From: Collinsella sp. AF33-16
GTDB lineage: Bacteria > Actinomycetota > Coriobacteriia > Coriobacteriales > Coriobacteriaceae
Assembly (NCBI RefSeq): GCF_003475325.1
Contig: NZ_QRQC01000006.1
Location: 35,048-99,047 of the forward strand
Direction: 5' to 3'
Length of the DNA: 64,000 nucleotides
Part shown: positions 8,004 to 17,235 of the stretch, one piece after another
Layout of the letters: each line of letters begins with the position of its first letter
Position numbering within the stretch: the first letter of the stretch is position 1
The notes under the pieces: generated by a model
Told to the model about the DNA's origin: nothing
Database searches by the model: none
Seen by the model: only the letters and a program-made list of their open reading frames with translations
Program-made: the position numbers and the translations under genes

Positions 8004-9362
8004 ATGGCAGCAACTGAGCAGCTGTTCAACGTTCGTGAGCGCAAGCGTTTTGAGCGCCACGACATTTGGGAGCGCATCGCCGAGAACGGCACGATTTCCG
8101 CCGCCGTTATGGTCTTCGCCGCCATCGCCGCCGTCATTTGCGCCAATACCGATGCCTACGAGGCCATCCATCACTTTTTGGAGACCCCGCTGTATGTGGG
8201 TCTGGGCAACCTTACGGCCGGTCTCACCGTCGAGCTATTCGTCAACGACTTCCTCATGGCGATTTTCTTTTTGCTGGTGGGCATTGAGCTCAAGTATGAG
8301 ATGACGGTCGGCGAGCTCAAAAACCCGCGCCAGGCTATGCTTCCCATGCTGGCGGCCGTGGGCGGCGTCGTCGTTCCCGCCTGCATCTACTTGATCTTCA
8401 ACCATGCTGGCGCCCGCAGCGGTTGGGCCATTCCCATGGCAACCGATATTGCCTTTGCGCTGGGCGTGCTGTCGCTTTTGGGCAATCGCGTGCCCAACGG
8501 CGTGCGCGTGTTCTTCTCGACGCTCGCCATCGCCGACGACCTCATCTCCATCGCCGCCATCGCCATCTTCTACGGTCAGAGCCCCAATCCGTTTTGGTTG
8601 GGCGCCGCCGCGCTTGTGACCTGCGCGCTCGTGTGGCTCAACAAGACGCAGCACTACCGCCTTGCCCCGTATTCGGTACTGGGTCTGCTGTTGTGGTTCT
8701 GCATGTTCAAGAGCGGCGTGCACGCTACGCTTGCTGGTGTCATCTTGGCCTTTACCATCCCGGCCAAGTGCGGTGTCAAGCTCGATAGCCTCACCGATTG
8801 GTTGGGCGAGTGCCTGCCGCTGCTCGATGATCGCTACGACGACGAGGCGCACATCCTGGGCCAGCATGACTTTACCGTCTCGACCACCAAGGTCGAGCGC
8901 GTCATGCACCGCGTGACCCCGCCGCTCATCCGCATGGAGCGTCTGATCTCCACGCCGGTCAACTTCGTGATCCTGCCGATCTTTGCGTTCGTGAACGCGC
9001 AGGTTCGCCTGGTGGGCGTGGACATGAGCACGCTGCTCACCGACCCGGTGACGCTCGGCGTGTACTTTGGCATGCTGCTGGGCAAGCCGATCGGTATCTT
9101 TGGCATGACGTTTGCCCTGGTTAAACTCAAGATTTCCGAGTTGCCGCATAATGTCAACTGGCACATGATCGCCGGTGTGGGCATTCTGGGCGGTATCGGC
9201 TTTACCATGTCGATTCTCATCAGCGGCCTTGCTTTCCCGACGGCCCAGTTTGAGGTTCTTGCAGCCAAGGCCGCTATTCTCGCCGGTTCGGTCACCGCAG
9301 CCGTGCTCGGCATGATCTACATGAGCGTGGTCTGCAAGCATCCCTCGCCCAAAGACGAGTAA
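8004..9362 (+). CDS. nhaA: Na+/H+ antiporter NhaA
   Basis: Secondary transporter exporting sodium against proton entry across the cytoplasmic membrane. It has 452 residues with 11-12 hydrophobic segments. The ion-binding aspartate pair lies in LAIADDLISI near residue 175, and the unwound-helix motif GVHATLAGVILAF follows near 238. The region near residues 260-305 (EAHILGQHDFTVSTTKVERV) is a longer soluble loop than in E. coli NhaA, as seen in several Gram-positive homologues. AAAGGAG precedes the ATG. The gene stands alone behind a structured leader. Confidence 0.96.
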   Translation: MAATEQLFNVRERKRFERHDIWERIAENGTISAAVMVFAAIAAVICANTDAYEAIHHFLETPLYVGLGNLTAGLTVELFVNDFLMAIFFLLVGIELKYEMTVGELKNPRQAMLPMLAAVGGVVVPACIYLIFNHAGARSGWAIPMATDIAFALGVLSLLGNRVPNGVRVFFSTLAIADDLISIAAIAIFYGQSPNPFWLGAAALVTCALVWLNKTQHYRLAPYSVLGLLLWFCMFKSGVHATLAGVILAFTIPAKCGVKLDSLTDWLGECLPLLDDRYDDEAHILGQHDFTVSTTKVERVMHRVTPPLIRMERLISTPVNFVILPIFAFVNAQVRLVGVDMSTLLTDPVTLGVYFGMLLGKPIGIFGMTFALVKLKISELPHNVNWHMIAGVGILGGIGFTMSILISGLAFPTAQFEVLAAKAAILAGSVTAAVLGMIYMSVVCKHPSPKDE

Positions 9363-9445
9363 GAGCGCGAAAACCGGCTCCAGAACCGATTCGGGCGCGT
9401 TCAAAATGCGGATTCGGGCGGTGCTTGCCGCCTGCCAGACACGCC

Positions 9446-9678
9446 AGTGGTCAAAAAAACGCCGTTTGTGAGTACTGTCACAAACGGCGTATCATTTTAG
9501 GTGCGGAAAATAATGAACAAAGTTATAAGAACTGTACGTTAATGAGTGACCATCGACTTCCAATTTGGCGCTAGCTGACGGTGATTAGGAAGTTTCAAGT
9601 CGAGTTTTGCCGATTTCGACCAAGAATCGCTGCTACTAAAAAGGTAACAGTACTCATATTTGCCCTTTTTTGGCCACA
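9446..9678. repeat. MITE-like element, copy 1 (233 bp, inverted ends)
   Basis: Left end AGTGGTCAAAAAAACG and right end TTTTTTGGCCACA are inverted copies, each running into GAGTACTGTCAC or its complement GTAACAGTACTC. The right end matches copy 2 at 25564-25782 almost base for base. The left end has drifted and now forms its own perfect hairpin, CGCCGTTTGTG with CACAAACGGCG (9460-9489), which may terminate nhaA transcription. The AT-rich inside holds no gene. This element fills most of the 370-bp gap between nhaA and the next gene. Confidence 0.7.
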
Positions 9679-9736
9679 AGCTCTAAAACAAGCCTCGCCA
9701 AGGTCGGGAAGCGGGCCAAATCGCCGGCCTCGAGGC

Positions 9737-9991
9737 TTATTCCACCGTTCCGTAGACGGCGCCCCAGCCGTGGGCGGCCAAGGCGGAGTTGAGCTGGTCG
9801 CAAAGTGACTGGCGGTCGTAGTAGCCGGGCGGCAAAAGATTCACGATCTCCATGAGGTCGGGCGCCAGGTCCAAGATTTCGGCCTGTACGATCAGATCCA
9901 GGCGGTCGATGGCGTGGCGGTCGTAAAACAGTCCGTCGACCAGGCGCTGCAAGTCGCCGAATTCCTCGGCCTGAAACGATCCGTACTCCAT
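9737..9991 (-). CDS. Conserved small acidic protein of unknown function
   Basis: An 84-residue protein starting MEYGSFQAEEFGDLQRLVDG. I chose the ATG at 9991 because a perfect AAGGAGG lies nine bases upstream; an ATG 30 nt further out has none. The protein is acidic, mostly helical by appearance, without membrane segments or known motifs. The middle VQAEILDLAPDLMEIVNLLP suggests a compact helical fold. It is divergent from the aminotransferase at 10141, and its far end abuts the MITE-like repeat. The function is unknown. Confidence 0.75.
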   Translation of the reverse strand: MEYGSFQAEEFGDLQRLVDGLFYDRHAIDRLDLIVQAEILDLAPDLMEIVNLLPPGYYDRQSLCDQLNSALAAHGWGAVYGTVE

Positions 9992-10140
9992 AGTGCCTCC
10001 TTGGGCGCCCCACGCCGGCATGCGCGGCGATTCGTAATTGATTGCGATGAACTTAATCTATCACGGCTTCATAACGTTGCGGCGGTGGCGGTCTATACTT
10101 AGACGAACTGCAACGTACCGCTTCGCGAAAGGTCGCACCC

Positions 10141-11445
10141 ATGCAGACGATCTACCAGAAGATGGAAACCACCGAACTCGATGCCGCCATCGAGGCGCTC
10201 AAAGCCGAGGTCGCCGAGGTCAAGGCCAAGGGCCTGGCGCTCGACATGGCCCGCGGCAAGCCGTCGCCCTCCCAGGTGGACATCTCGCGCCCCATGCTCG
10301 ATATCCTCAATGCCGACGCCGATCTGCACGACGGCAACGTCGATTGTTCCAACTACGGCTGCTTTGAGGGCATTCCCTCGGCACGCAAGCTGGCAGGGGA
10401 GTTCCTGGGCTGCCCCGCCGAGCAGACGCTCGTGCTGGGTTCGTCGAGCCTTTTGATCGAGCATGACATCGCCGGCATGTTCTGGCGTTGTGGCTCGTGC
10501 GGCAGCGAGCCCTGGGACGCCTACGAGGCCGCGCACGACGGCAAGAAGGTCAAGTTCCTGTGCCCTGTTCCCGGCTACGATCGCCACTTTGGCATCACCG
10601 CCGATCTGGGCATCGAGAACGTCCCCGTCGCGATGACCGACAACGGCCCCGACATGGACGAGATCGAGCGCCTGGTTGCCGCCGACGATTCCATCAAGGG
10701 TATCTGGTGCGTGCCCAAGTATTCCAACCCCACGGGCATCACCTTTAGCGAGGACACTGTGCGCCGCTTGGTCGAGATGCCCACGGCCGCGCCCGATTTC
10801 CGCATCTTCTGGGACAACGCCTACTGCGTGCACGACCTGTACGACGAGACCGACGAGCTCGCAAACATCTTTGACCTCGCTCGCGCGGCGGGCACCGAGG
10901 ATCGCGTGGTGGCCTTTGCCTCGACGTCCAAGATCACCTTCCCGGGCGCCGGCATCGGCTTTATCGGTGCGAGCCCCGCGGTCATCGCCGAGTTCTCCAA
11001 GCGCCTGAAGGCCGGCCTCATCAGCGCCGACAAGCTCAACCAGCTGCGTCACGTGCGCTTCCTTCCCACCATCGAGGCGGTCAAGGAGCACATGAAAAAG
11101 CATGCCGAGTTCCTGCGCCCGCGCTTTGAGTCCGTCGAGCGCAAGCTCACCGAGGGCTTGGGCGACACGGGCTGTGCCACCTGGACGCATCCCCGCGGCG
11201 GCTACTTTGTGAGCTTCGATGGTCCCGAGGGCTCGGCCCAGAAGGTCGCCGCGCTTTGCGCCGACCTGGGCGTCAAGCTCACGCCGGCAGGTGCCACCTG
11301 GCCTTATGGCAAGGATCCGCGCGACACCAACATCCGCATCGCGCCGAGCTATCCCACGGTCGAGGACCTGGAGGCCGCGCTCGATGTGCTGGTGCTGGCC
11401 GTCAAGCTCGTCGCTGCCGAGCTTGCGCGTGCCGAGCGCGCCTAG
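10141..11445 (+). CDS. PLP-dependent aminotransferase, class I (AspT-like, subgroup Ic)
   Basis: A 434-residue cytoplasmic aminotransferase. The N-terminal LDMARGKPSPSQVD and NYGCFEGIPSARKLAGEFLG are the hallmarks of the actinobacterial Ic aspartate aminotransferases. The PLP-binding region shows KYSNPTGITFS near residue 199, FWDNAYCVHDLY near 223, and the Schiff-base lysine in ASTSKITFPGAGIGF near 260. The C-terminal substrate arginine is likely in NIRIAPSYP near 400. GAAAGG precedes the ATG. Aspartate/2-oxoglutarate transamination is the best guess from the family; other amino acids are possible. It stands alone. Confidence 0.9.
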   Translation: MQTIYQKMETTELDAAIEALKAEVAEVKAKGLALDMARGKPSPSQVDISRPMLDILNADADLHDGNVDCSNYGCFEGIPSARKLAGEFLGCPAEQTLVLGSSSLLIEHDIAGMFWRCGSCGSEPWDAYEAAHDGKKVKFLCPVPGYDRHFGITADLGIENVPVAMTDNGPDMDEIERLVAADDSIKGIWCVPKYSNPTGITFSEDTVRRLVEMPTAAPDFRIFWDNAYCVHDLYDETDELANIFDLARAAGTEDRVVAFASTSKITFPGAGIGFIGASPAVIAEFSKRLKAGLISADKLNQLRHVRFLPTIEAVKEHMKKHAEFLRPRFESVERKLTEGLGDTGCATWTHPRGGYFVSFDGPEGSAQKVAALCADLGVKLTPAGATWPYGKDPRDTNIRIAPSYPTVEDLEAALDVLVLAVKLVAAELARAERA

Positions 11446-11510
11446 CGAGTATGGCCCCGCAAGTCCGGCCCAGTACTATCCGCACTTTCGATACGTAAAG
11501 GAGCGTATAC

Positions 11511-11825
11511 ATGGATTTGGGTATTTCCACCAACCCCACGCCAGAGCTCTACACCATTAAGGTGACCGGTGAGATCGATATCTCTAACGCCGATAGCCTG
11601 CGCAATGCCATCGACCTGGCGCTCGAGCAGCCCACTGAGGCCGTTGAGCTCGATTTTGCCCAGGTGAGCTACATCGATTCGACGGGCATTGGCGTGCTCG
11701 TGGGCGCCGTGCACCACGCGGTCGACCACGGTAAGCGCTTTAGCTGCACCAATGTGCAGCCTCCGGTGATGCGCGTGGTTCAGCTGTTGGGTGTCGACCA
11801 GGAGATTTCGATCACCGCTGCATAA
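11511..11825 (+). CDS. STAS-domain anti-sigma-factor antagonist
   Basis: A 104-residue single-domain protein of the SpoIIAA/RsbV type. The phosphorylatable serine would be the one in YIDSTGIGVLVGA near residue 60, the family signature DSxGxGxLV with threonine following. The N-terminal YTIKVTGEIDISNAD is also typical. TAAAGGAG precedes the ATG. Such proteins release sigma factors from anti-sigma kinases when unphosphorylated. No partner kinase or sigma factor is adjacent, so its partner is unknown. Confidence 0.9.
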   Translation: MDLGISTNPTPELYTIKVTGEIDISNADSLRNAIDLALEQPTEAVELDFAQVSYIDSTGIGVLVGAVHHAVDHGKRFSCTNVQPPVMRVVQLLGVDQEISITAA

Positions 11826-11978
11826 TCTTGGCCCCCAAAAGGGCGTGCCGTTTGGCATATGTTTGTGATGCGCTCGGACGTTTTGGCGTCCGGGCGCTAT
11901 ACTTGACCGAATGAATAGACGAGTTCCGGCCGAATGGCGCGGTGCGGGCTCGACTCACATCGAGCCTTGGAGGTATGT

Positions 11979-12551
11979 GTGTTTGGTATTGGAGAGGGTG
12001 AGCTCGCGATCATCGTGGTCTTCGGCTTTTTGCTGTTTGGCCCGGATAAGCTCCCGCAGATGGGCCGCACGATCGGCCGTGCCATCCGTCAGTTCCGCGA
12101 GACGCAGGAAAAGATGACGGCCGTTGTTCAGTCCGAGATTATCGATCCGGTAAGCGAGGCCGCGTCGGCGCCGGTCAAGCCCAAGAAGGCCGCTGCGACC
12201 GACGACGATTCCGATGCGGACGAGGAAGCCGCCGAGACGGCTGCGCCAGCAAAGAAGGAGACCTTCGCCGAGCGCCGTGCCCGCCTTGCTGCCGAGAAGG
12301 CTGCAAGCGAGGGTGCCGCTGAGGGCGAGGCCGCTGCCGAGGAGGCCGAGAGTGCAGAGCCCGCCGCCGCTGTCGAGCCCGAGCCTGCTGCAGAGCCCGA
12401 GCCCGAGCCCGAGCCGGCAGAGCCCACGACGGCTGACCTCTACGCCCGTCGTCCCCGCAAGCGCAAAGCCGTCGCCGACCAGCTCGCTCGCGAGCTCGAG
12501 GCCGAGGACGACACTGCTGCCGCCGATGCCCCGAAGGGAGGCGATGAGTAA
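11979..12551 (+). CDS. tatB: Twin-arginine translocase subunit, TatA/TatB family
   Basis: A 190-residue component of the Tat export system, acting in the cytoplasmic membrane with TatC. The start is most likely the GTG at 11979, giving (M)FGIGEGELAIIVVFGFLLFG, because GGAGG lies five bases upstream. The single membrane helix is followed by the FGPDKLPQMGRTIGRAIRQF amphipathic helix. Residues 60-190 are an acidic Ala/Glu/Pro-rich region with a run of Glu-Pro pairs, longer than in TatA and as in actinobacterial TatB. Its stop overlaps the tatC start by one base. No separate tatA is nearby, so this protein may serve both roles. Confidence 0.88.
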   Translation: MFGIGEGELAIIVVFGFLLFGPDKLPQMGRTIGRAIRQFRETQEKMTAVVQSEIIDPVSEAASAPVKPKKAAATDDDSDADEEAAETAAPAKKETFAERRARLAAEKAASEGAAEGEAAAEEAESAEPAAAVEPEPAAEPEPEPEPAEPTTADLYARRPRKRKAVADQLARELEAEDDTAAADAPKGGDE

Positions 12552-13342
12552 TGCCTATCGGACCTGCGCGTATGCCGCTCTTCGATCACCTGGGAGAGCT
12601 CCGTCGCCGCCTGACCATCGTGGTCGTGTCGGTGTTTGCCGCCGCCATCGTGCTGTACTTTGCCACGCCCGTGGTACTCGATATCCTCGAGGATCCCATC
12701 CGCTCGTTTGTGCCGGACGGTAAGTTCTACATCACCACCACGCTCGGCGGTTTTGGCCTGCGCTTCTCGCTGGCCATCAAGATGGCCGTGGTCATGTGCA
12801 CGCCCATGATCATCTGGCAGATTCTGGCATTTTTCCTGCCGGCACTGCGCCCCAACGAGCGTAAATGGGTCGTACCCACGGTGCTCGCCTCGACGGTGCT
12901 GTTCTTCTTGGGCGCCATCTTCTGCTACTTCATCATTATCCCGGCGGGCTTTGAGTGGCTCATCGGCGAGACTTCGGCCGTCGCCACGGCGCTGCCCGAC
13001 CTGGAGAACTACGTCAACATGGAGCTGCTCTTTATGATCGGCTTTGGTGTGGCGTTTGAGCTGCCGCTCATCATCTTCTACCTGTCCGTTTTCCACATCG
13101 TGTCCTATGCGGCCTTCCGCAGCGCCTGGCGCTACGTGTACGTAGGCCTGCTCGTGGGTTCGGCTGTGATTACGCCCGACGGCTCGCCCGTTACGCTGGG
13201 TCTCATGTATGGCGCCCTGCTCTCGCTCTACGAGATTTCGCTCGCCATCGCTCGCGTGGTCATTACCGCGCGCGAGGGCAAGGAGGGCCTGTTCGTGAGC
13301 CGTCTGGACCTGTTCTCGGACGACGAGGACGACGAGGAGTAA
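12551..13342 (+). CDS. tatC: Twin-arginine translocase subunit TatC
   Basis: Six-helix membrane receptor for twin-arginine signal peptides, 263 residues. The N-terminal motif FDHLGELRRRL (residues 10-20) carries the conserved glutamate that contacts the signal peptide. The helix pattern and the sequence FYLSVFHIVSYAAFRSAWRY fit TatC. The C terminus is very acidic (SDDEDDEE). Translation is coupled to tatB by a one-base overlap. hypA follows seven bases after the stop, so tatBC and hypAB may share a transcript; Tat exports cofactor-loaded enzymes such as hydrogenases. Confidence 0.96.
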   Translation: MPIGPARMPLFDHLGELRRRLTIVVVSVFAAAIVLYFATPVVLDILEDPIRSFVPDGKFYITTTLGGFGLRFSLAIKMAVVMCTPMIIWQILAFFLPALRPNERKWVVPTVLASTVLFFLGAIFCYFIIIPAGFEWLIGETSAVATALPDLENYVNMELLFMIGFGVAFELPLIIFYLSVFHIVSYAAFRSAWRYVYVGLLVGSAVITPDGSPVTLGLMYGALLSLYEISLAIARVVITAREGKEGLFVSRLDLFSDDEDDEE

Positions 13343-13348
13343 ATCGGT

Positions 13349-13705
13349 ATGCACGAGGTTGGCATTGTCAACGGCATACTCGATACAGTGATTCGCGCGG
13401 CGCGTGGGGCGGGGGCCTCGCGCGCCGTTTTGGTAACGCTGCGTATCGGGGATATGACCGAAGTTGTGCGCGAGGCGCTCGACTTTGCGTGGGAGACGTT
13501 TCGCGACGATGACCCGCTCACGCGCGGCTGCGAGCTTGCCGTGGAGGAGGTCCATCCACAAAGCGAGTGTCTGGACTGCGGCGAGGTTTTCGACCACGAT
13601 CGCTTCCACTGTCGCTGTCCCCAGTGTGGTGGTGCCAACGTGCGCCTACTGCACGGCCGCGAGCTCGATATCGCAAGTATCGAAATCGAAACCCCCGACG
13701 ATTAG
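13349..13705 (+). CDS. hypA: Hydrogenase nickel-insertion metallochaperone HypA
   Basis: A 118-residue nickel chaperone. The obligatory MHE start supplies the nickel ligands, and the zinc site CLDCGEVFDHDRFHCRCPQC (residues 70-90) has the two CxxC pairs. It hands nickel to [NiFe] hydrogenase precursors with HypB. GAGGAG precedes the ATG. hypB follows after 55 nt. The remaining hyp genes and the hydrogenase itself are not in the window. Confidence 0.95.
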   Translation: MHEVGIVNGILDTVIRAARGAGASRAVLVTLRIGDMTEVVREALDFAWETFRDDDPLTRGCELAVEEVHPQSECLDCGEVFDHDRFHCRCPQCGGANVRLLHGRELDIASIEIETPDD

Positions 13706-13760
13706 CCCGCTAGCCATCTGGTGATGGGGTATAAAGGGGCCAAAGTAAGGAGCGCTAAGT

Positions 13761-14444
13761 ATGGCCGAGAAAACGATTGATATTGCGTCGCCGATTCTGT
13801 CGCGCAACGAGCGCCTGGCAGATCAGCTGCGTCAGCGATTTGAGCAGACGAACACCTACGTGATCAATGTGCTGTCGAGCCCCGGCTCGGGTAAGACCAC
13901 CACGATTCTGGGCACCAACGAGCGCCTGCGTGACAAAGCCGGCCTGCGCTGTGCCGTCATCGAGGGCGATATCGCCTCGGATGTCGACGCCATCACCATG
14001 AAGGAAGCCGGCATGCCCGCCATCCAGATCAACACGGGCGGCCTGTGCCACCTCGAGGGCAACATGATCATGGAGGCCGTCGACGCCTTCGACCAGGCCG
14101 TCGGTCTGGAGAACATCGACGTCATCTTTATCGAAAACGTGGGTAACCTGGTCTGCCCGGTCGACTTTGACCTGGGCGAGAACCTGTCCATCATGATTCT
14201 CTCGGTGCCCGAGGGCGACGACAAGCCCATCAAGTACCCGGGCATCTTCCAACACGCCGGCGCGCAGCTGCTCAACAAGGTCGACGTGGCTCCGGCTTTC
14301 GATTTTGACATGGATAGGTATACTAAGACACTCGATGACCTCAATCCGCAAGCGCCGCGGTTTGCCGTGAGCGCGCGCAAGGGCGAGGGCATGGATGCCT
14401 GGTGCGATTGGCTCATCGGGCAGATTGAGCAAGCAAGGGCGTAA
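13761..14444 (+). CDS. hypB: Hydrogenase nickel-incorporation GTPase HypB
   Basis: A 227-residue GTPase that drives nickel delivery with HypA. The P-loop is LSSPGSGKTTTILG near residue 38, the switch aspartate in EGDIASDVDA near 74, and the metal-site segment TGGLCHLEGNMI near 95 gives the Cys-His pair. ENVGNLVCPVDFDLGE near 130 is a HypB signature. The start TAAGGAG-N8-ATG is clear. No histidine-rich nickel-storage stretch exists at the N terminus, so this is the minimal form. Confidence 0.96.
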   Translation: MAEKTIDIASPILSRNERLADQLRQRFEQTNTYVINVLSSPGSGKTTTILGTNERLRDKAGLRCAVIEGDIASDVDAITMKEAGMPAIQINTGGLCHLEGNMIMEAVDAFDQAVGLENIDVIFIENVGNLVCPVDFDLGENLSIMILSVPEGDDKPIKYPGIFQHAGAQLLNKVDVAPAFDFDMDRYTKTLDDLNPQAPRFAVSARKGEGMDAWCDWLIGQIEQARA

Positions 14445-14498
14445 GTCGGCCGCCATACGGGCGGGCGTAGCCGCAGAGATACGAGATAGGAGCCTCTT

Positions 14499-17093
14499 TT
14501 GAAGCTCATCATCGCCGAGAAAAACGACGCCGCGCGTCAGATCGCCGAGCGTCTGTCCACGGGCAAGCCCAAAAAGGACAAGGTGTACAACACCGCCATC
14601 TACCGTTTTGAGTGGAAGGGCGAGGAGTGCGTGACGATCGGCCTTGCCGGTCACATCCTTGCGCCCGATTTTTGCGACAGCGTGCTGTTCGATAAAAAGC
14701 TGGGCTGGTATTCGGTCACCGAGGACGGCGAGATGCTGCCGGCCGACATGCCCGATGGCCTGGCTCGTCCGCCCTACGACACCAAGCGCAAGCCGTTTCT
14801 TGCCGACGGTATCTCCATCAAGGGCTGGAAGCTCGAGAGCCTGCCCTATCTCACCTGGGCGCCCGTCATTAAGCTGCCGGCAGAGAAAGAGCTCATTCGC
14901 TCGCTCAAGAACCTCGCCAAAAAGTCCGACAGCGTCATCATCGCCACTGACTTCGATCGCGAGGGTGAGCTGATCGGCTCGGACGCCCTCAACAAGGTGC
15001 GCGAGGTCGCGCCGGACTTGCCGGTCGCCCGCGCCCAGTATTCTTCGTTTACCAAGGCCGAGATCACGCAGGCCTTCGATAATCTTGTCTCGCTCGACCA
15101 GAATCTGGCCGACGCCGGCGAGAGCCGCCAGCACATCGACCTCATTTGGGGCGCGGTGCTCACGCGTTACCTGACGCTCGCCAAGTTTGGCGGCTTTGGC
15201 AACGTGCGCTCCGCCGGCCGCGTGCAGACGCCGACGCTCGCCCTGGTGGTCGAGCGCGAACGCGAGCGCATGGCGTTTGTGCCCGAGGACTATTGGCAGA
15301 TTCGCGGCATGGGTGCCGCGCAGGGTGCTGCCGAGGACGACCGCTTTAAAATTGCGCACAAGACGGCGCGTTTTACCGATAAAGATGCTGCCGAGACGGC
15401 GTACGGCCACGTCGACGGCGCTACGACGGCGACCGTCGCCGCGGTGACCAGGCGCTCCCGCAAGCAGCAGCCGCCCACGCCGTTCGCGACGACCTCGCTG
15501 CAGGCTGCCGCCGCGGCCGAGGGCATCTCGCCTGCGCGTACGATGCGCATCGCCGAGTCCCTCTACATGGCGGGCCTCATCAGCTATCCGCGTGTCGACA
15601 ACACCGTGTACCCTGCGACGCTCGATCTGGGCGCCGTGGTGAGCGACCTGGCAAAGATCAACCCGGCGCTGGCGCCCGTGTGCAAAAAGGTACTCGCCGG
15701 CCCCATGAAGCCCACGCGCGGCAAGGTCGAGACCACCGACCACCCGCCCATCTACCCCACGGGCGAAGGCGATCCGTCCACGCTCGATGGCGGCCAGCGT
15801 AAGCTCTACGACCTCATCGCCCGCCGCTTCCTGGCGACGCTTATGGGTCCCGCGACCATCGAGAACACCAAGCTCGAGCTCGACGTGAGCGGCGAGCCGT
15901 TCGTGGCCTCGGGCGACGTGCTCGTGACCCCGGGCTTCCGCGAGGCGTACCCGTACGGGCTCAAGCGCGACGAGCAGATGCCGCCGCTTGAGCAGGGCGA
16001 TACGGTCGACGTGTTCGACATTAAGCTCGAGGCCAAGCAGACCGAGCCGCCCGCGCGCTACAGCCAGGGCAAGCTCGTGCAGGAGATGGAGAAGCGTGGC
16101 CTGGGCACCAAGTCCACGCGCGCGAGCATCATCGAGCGCCTGTATGCCGTGCGCTATCTCAAAAATGATCCCGTTGAGCCGAGCCAGCTGGGCATCGCCA
16201 TCATCGACGCGCTGACGCAGTTTGCCCCGCGCATCACGAGCCCCGATATGACCAGCGAGCTCGACGGCGACATGACCCGCGTGGAGCGCGGCGAGGACAC
16301 CGAAGAGCATGTCGTGACGCACTCGCGTGCGCTGCTGGCCGGCGTGCTCGACGAGCTGCTCAAGCATACGCAGGAGCTGGGCGATGCCATCAGCGACGCC
16401 GTCACGGCCGATGCGCGCGTGGGCGCCTGCCCCAAGTGCGGCAAGGACCTGGTTATGAAGACGAGCGCCAAGACCCGCGGCAGCTTTATCGGCTGCATGG
16501 GCTGGCCCGACTGCGACGTGACCTATCCGGTGCCGAGCGGCGTCAAGGTGAGCCCGCTCGAGGGCGAGGCCGCCGTGTGCCCCGAATGCGGTGCGCCGCG
16601 CATTAAGTGTCAGCCGTTCCGCCAGAAGGCTTTCGAGATCTGCGTGAACCCGACGTGCCCCACCAACTACGAGCCCGACCTTAAGGTGGGCGAGTGCAAG
16701 GTGTGTGCCGAGGCCGGACGCCATGGCGACCTGATCGCGCACAAGAGCGAGAAGAGCGGCAAGCGCTTTATCCGCTGCACCAACTACGATGACTGCGGCG
16801 TGAGCTATCCGCTGCCGGCGCGTGGCAAGCTCGAGGCGACGGGCGAGACCTGTCCCGAGTGCGGCGCCCCCATCGTGGTGGTCAACACGGCGCGCGGTCC
16901 GTGGCGTATCTGCGTCAACATGGACTGCCCGACCAAGGAGAAGAAGCCCGCCCGCGGTCGCAAGACCACAACCAAGGCGAGCACGGCAAAGAAGACGACG
17001 GCGGCCAAGAAGACGACGGCTAAGAAAGCCACTGCCGCCAAGAAGACGACCGCGAAGAAGTCGACTGCCAAGAAAACAGCCGCCGACAAGTAA
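14499..17093 (+). CDS. topA: DNA topoisomerase I (type IA)
   Basis: An 864-residue enzyme that relaxes negative supercoils. Residues 1-150 form the Toprim domain, with KLIIAEKNDAARQIAE at the start and TDFDREGELIG near 151. The catalytic tyrosine lies in LISYPRVDNTVYP near residue 365, where most relatives have SYPRTDN. Four C-terminal four-cysteine modules follow, for example CPKCGKDL...CMGWPDC and CPECGAPIVVV...CVNMDC. The last 50 residues are a lysine/alanine/threonine tail like that of actinobacterial topoisomerases. The start is TTG with TAGGAGC upstream. A bidirectional terminator ends the gene. The N-terminal half resembles archaeal-type topoisomerases, so it may be an additional topoisomerase and not the sole one. 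Confidence 0.93.
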   Translation: MKLIIAEKNDAARQIAERLSTGKPKKDKVYNTAIYRFEWKGEECVTIGLAGHILAPDFCDSVLFDKKLGWYSVTEDGEMLPADMPDGLARPPYDTKRKPFLADGISIKGWKLESLPYLTWAPVIKLPAEKELIRSLKNLAKKSDSVIIATDFDREGELIGSDALNKVREVAPDLPVARAQYSSFTKAEITQAFDNLVSLDQNLADAGESRQHIDLIWGAVLTRYLTLAKFGGFGNVRSAGRVQTPTLALVVERERERMAFVPEDYWQIRGMGAAQGAAEDDRFKIAHKTARFTDKDAAETAYGHVDGATTATVAAVTRRSRKQQPPTPFATTSLQAAAAAEGISPARTMRIAESLYMAGLISYPRVDNTVYPATLDLGAVVSDLAKINPALAPVCKKVLAGPMKPTRGKVETTDHPPIYPTGEGDPSTLDGGQRKLYDLIARRFLATLMGPATIENTKLELDVSGEPFVASGDVLVTPGFREAYPYGLKRDEQMPPLEQGDTVDVFDIKLEAKQTEPPARYSQGKLVQEMEKRGLGTKSTRASIIERLYAVRYLKNDPVEPSQLGIAIIDALTQFAPRITSPDMTSELDGDMTRVERGEDTEEHVVTHSRALLAGVLDELLKHTQELGDAISDAVTADARVGACPKCGKDLVMKTSAKTRGSFIGCMGWPDCDVTYPVPSGVKVSPLEGEAAVCPECGAPRIKCQPFRQKAFEICVNPTCPTNYEPDLKVGECKVCAEAGRHGDLIAHKSEKSGKRFIRCTNYDDCGVSYPLPARGKLEATGETCPECGAPIVVVNTARGPWRICVNMDCPTKEKKPARGRKTTTKASTAKKTTAAKKTTAKKATAAKKTTAKKSTAKKTAADK

Positions 17094-17121
17094 CGGCGCA
17101 GTCGAAACATTGCCCAAAAAA

Positions 17122-17157
17122 ACGAGCGAGGACCCCGCGATCCTCGCTCGTTTTTTT
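17122..17157 (+). terminator. Strong terminator after topoisomerase gene, possibly bidirectional
   Basis: An 11-bp stem (ACGAGCGAGGA with TCCTCGCTCGT) has A7 before it and T7 after it, so it can also stop the convergent gene at 17236-18219. Confidence 0.93.
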
Positions 17158-17159
17158 GA

Positions 17160-17217
17160 CCGGCAGTTAGGGATGTTCTTTTTCTGCCGGCAGTTTAGGA
17201 ACGTCCCTAACTGCCGG
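17160..17217. repeat. Palindromic intergenic repeat (CCGGCAGTTAGGGA family), intact copy
   Basis: Two 19-bp arms, CCGGCAGTTAGGGATGTTC and GAACGTCCCTAACTGCCGG, flank a centre with an extra CTGCCGGCAG. The same element at 18279-19894 is split by the IS110 insertion, so this copy shows the empty site. Confidence 0.8.
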
Positions 17218-17235
17218 CTCGGGAACGACAAAGCG

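Noticed and set aside
13755..17231. A 1158-codon open frame on the minus strand opposite hypB and the topoisomerase gene
   Set aside because: It is a shadow of high-GC coding on the other strand: it spans two real genes with clear motifs and ribosome sites, and its own translation is repetitive Leu/Ala/Arg/Gly without motifs.
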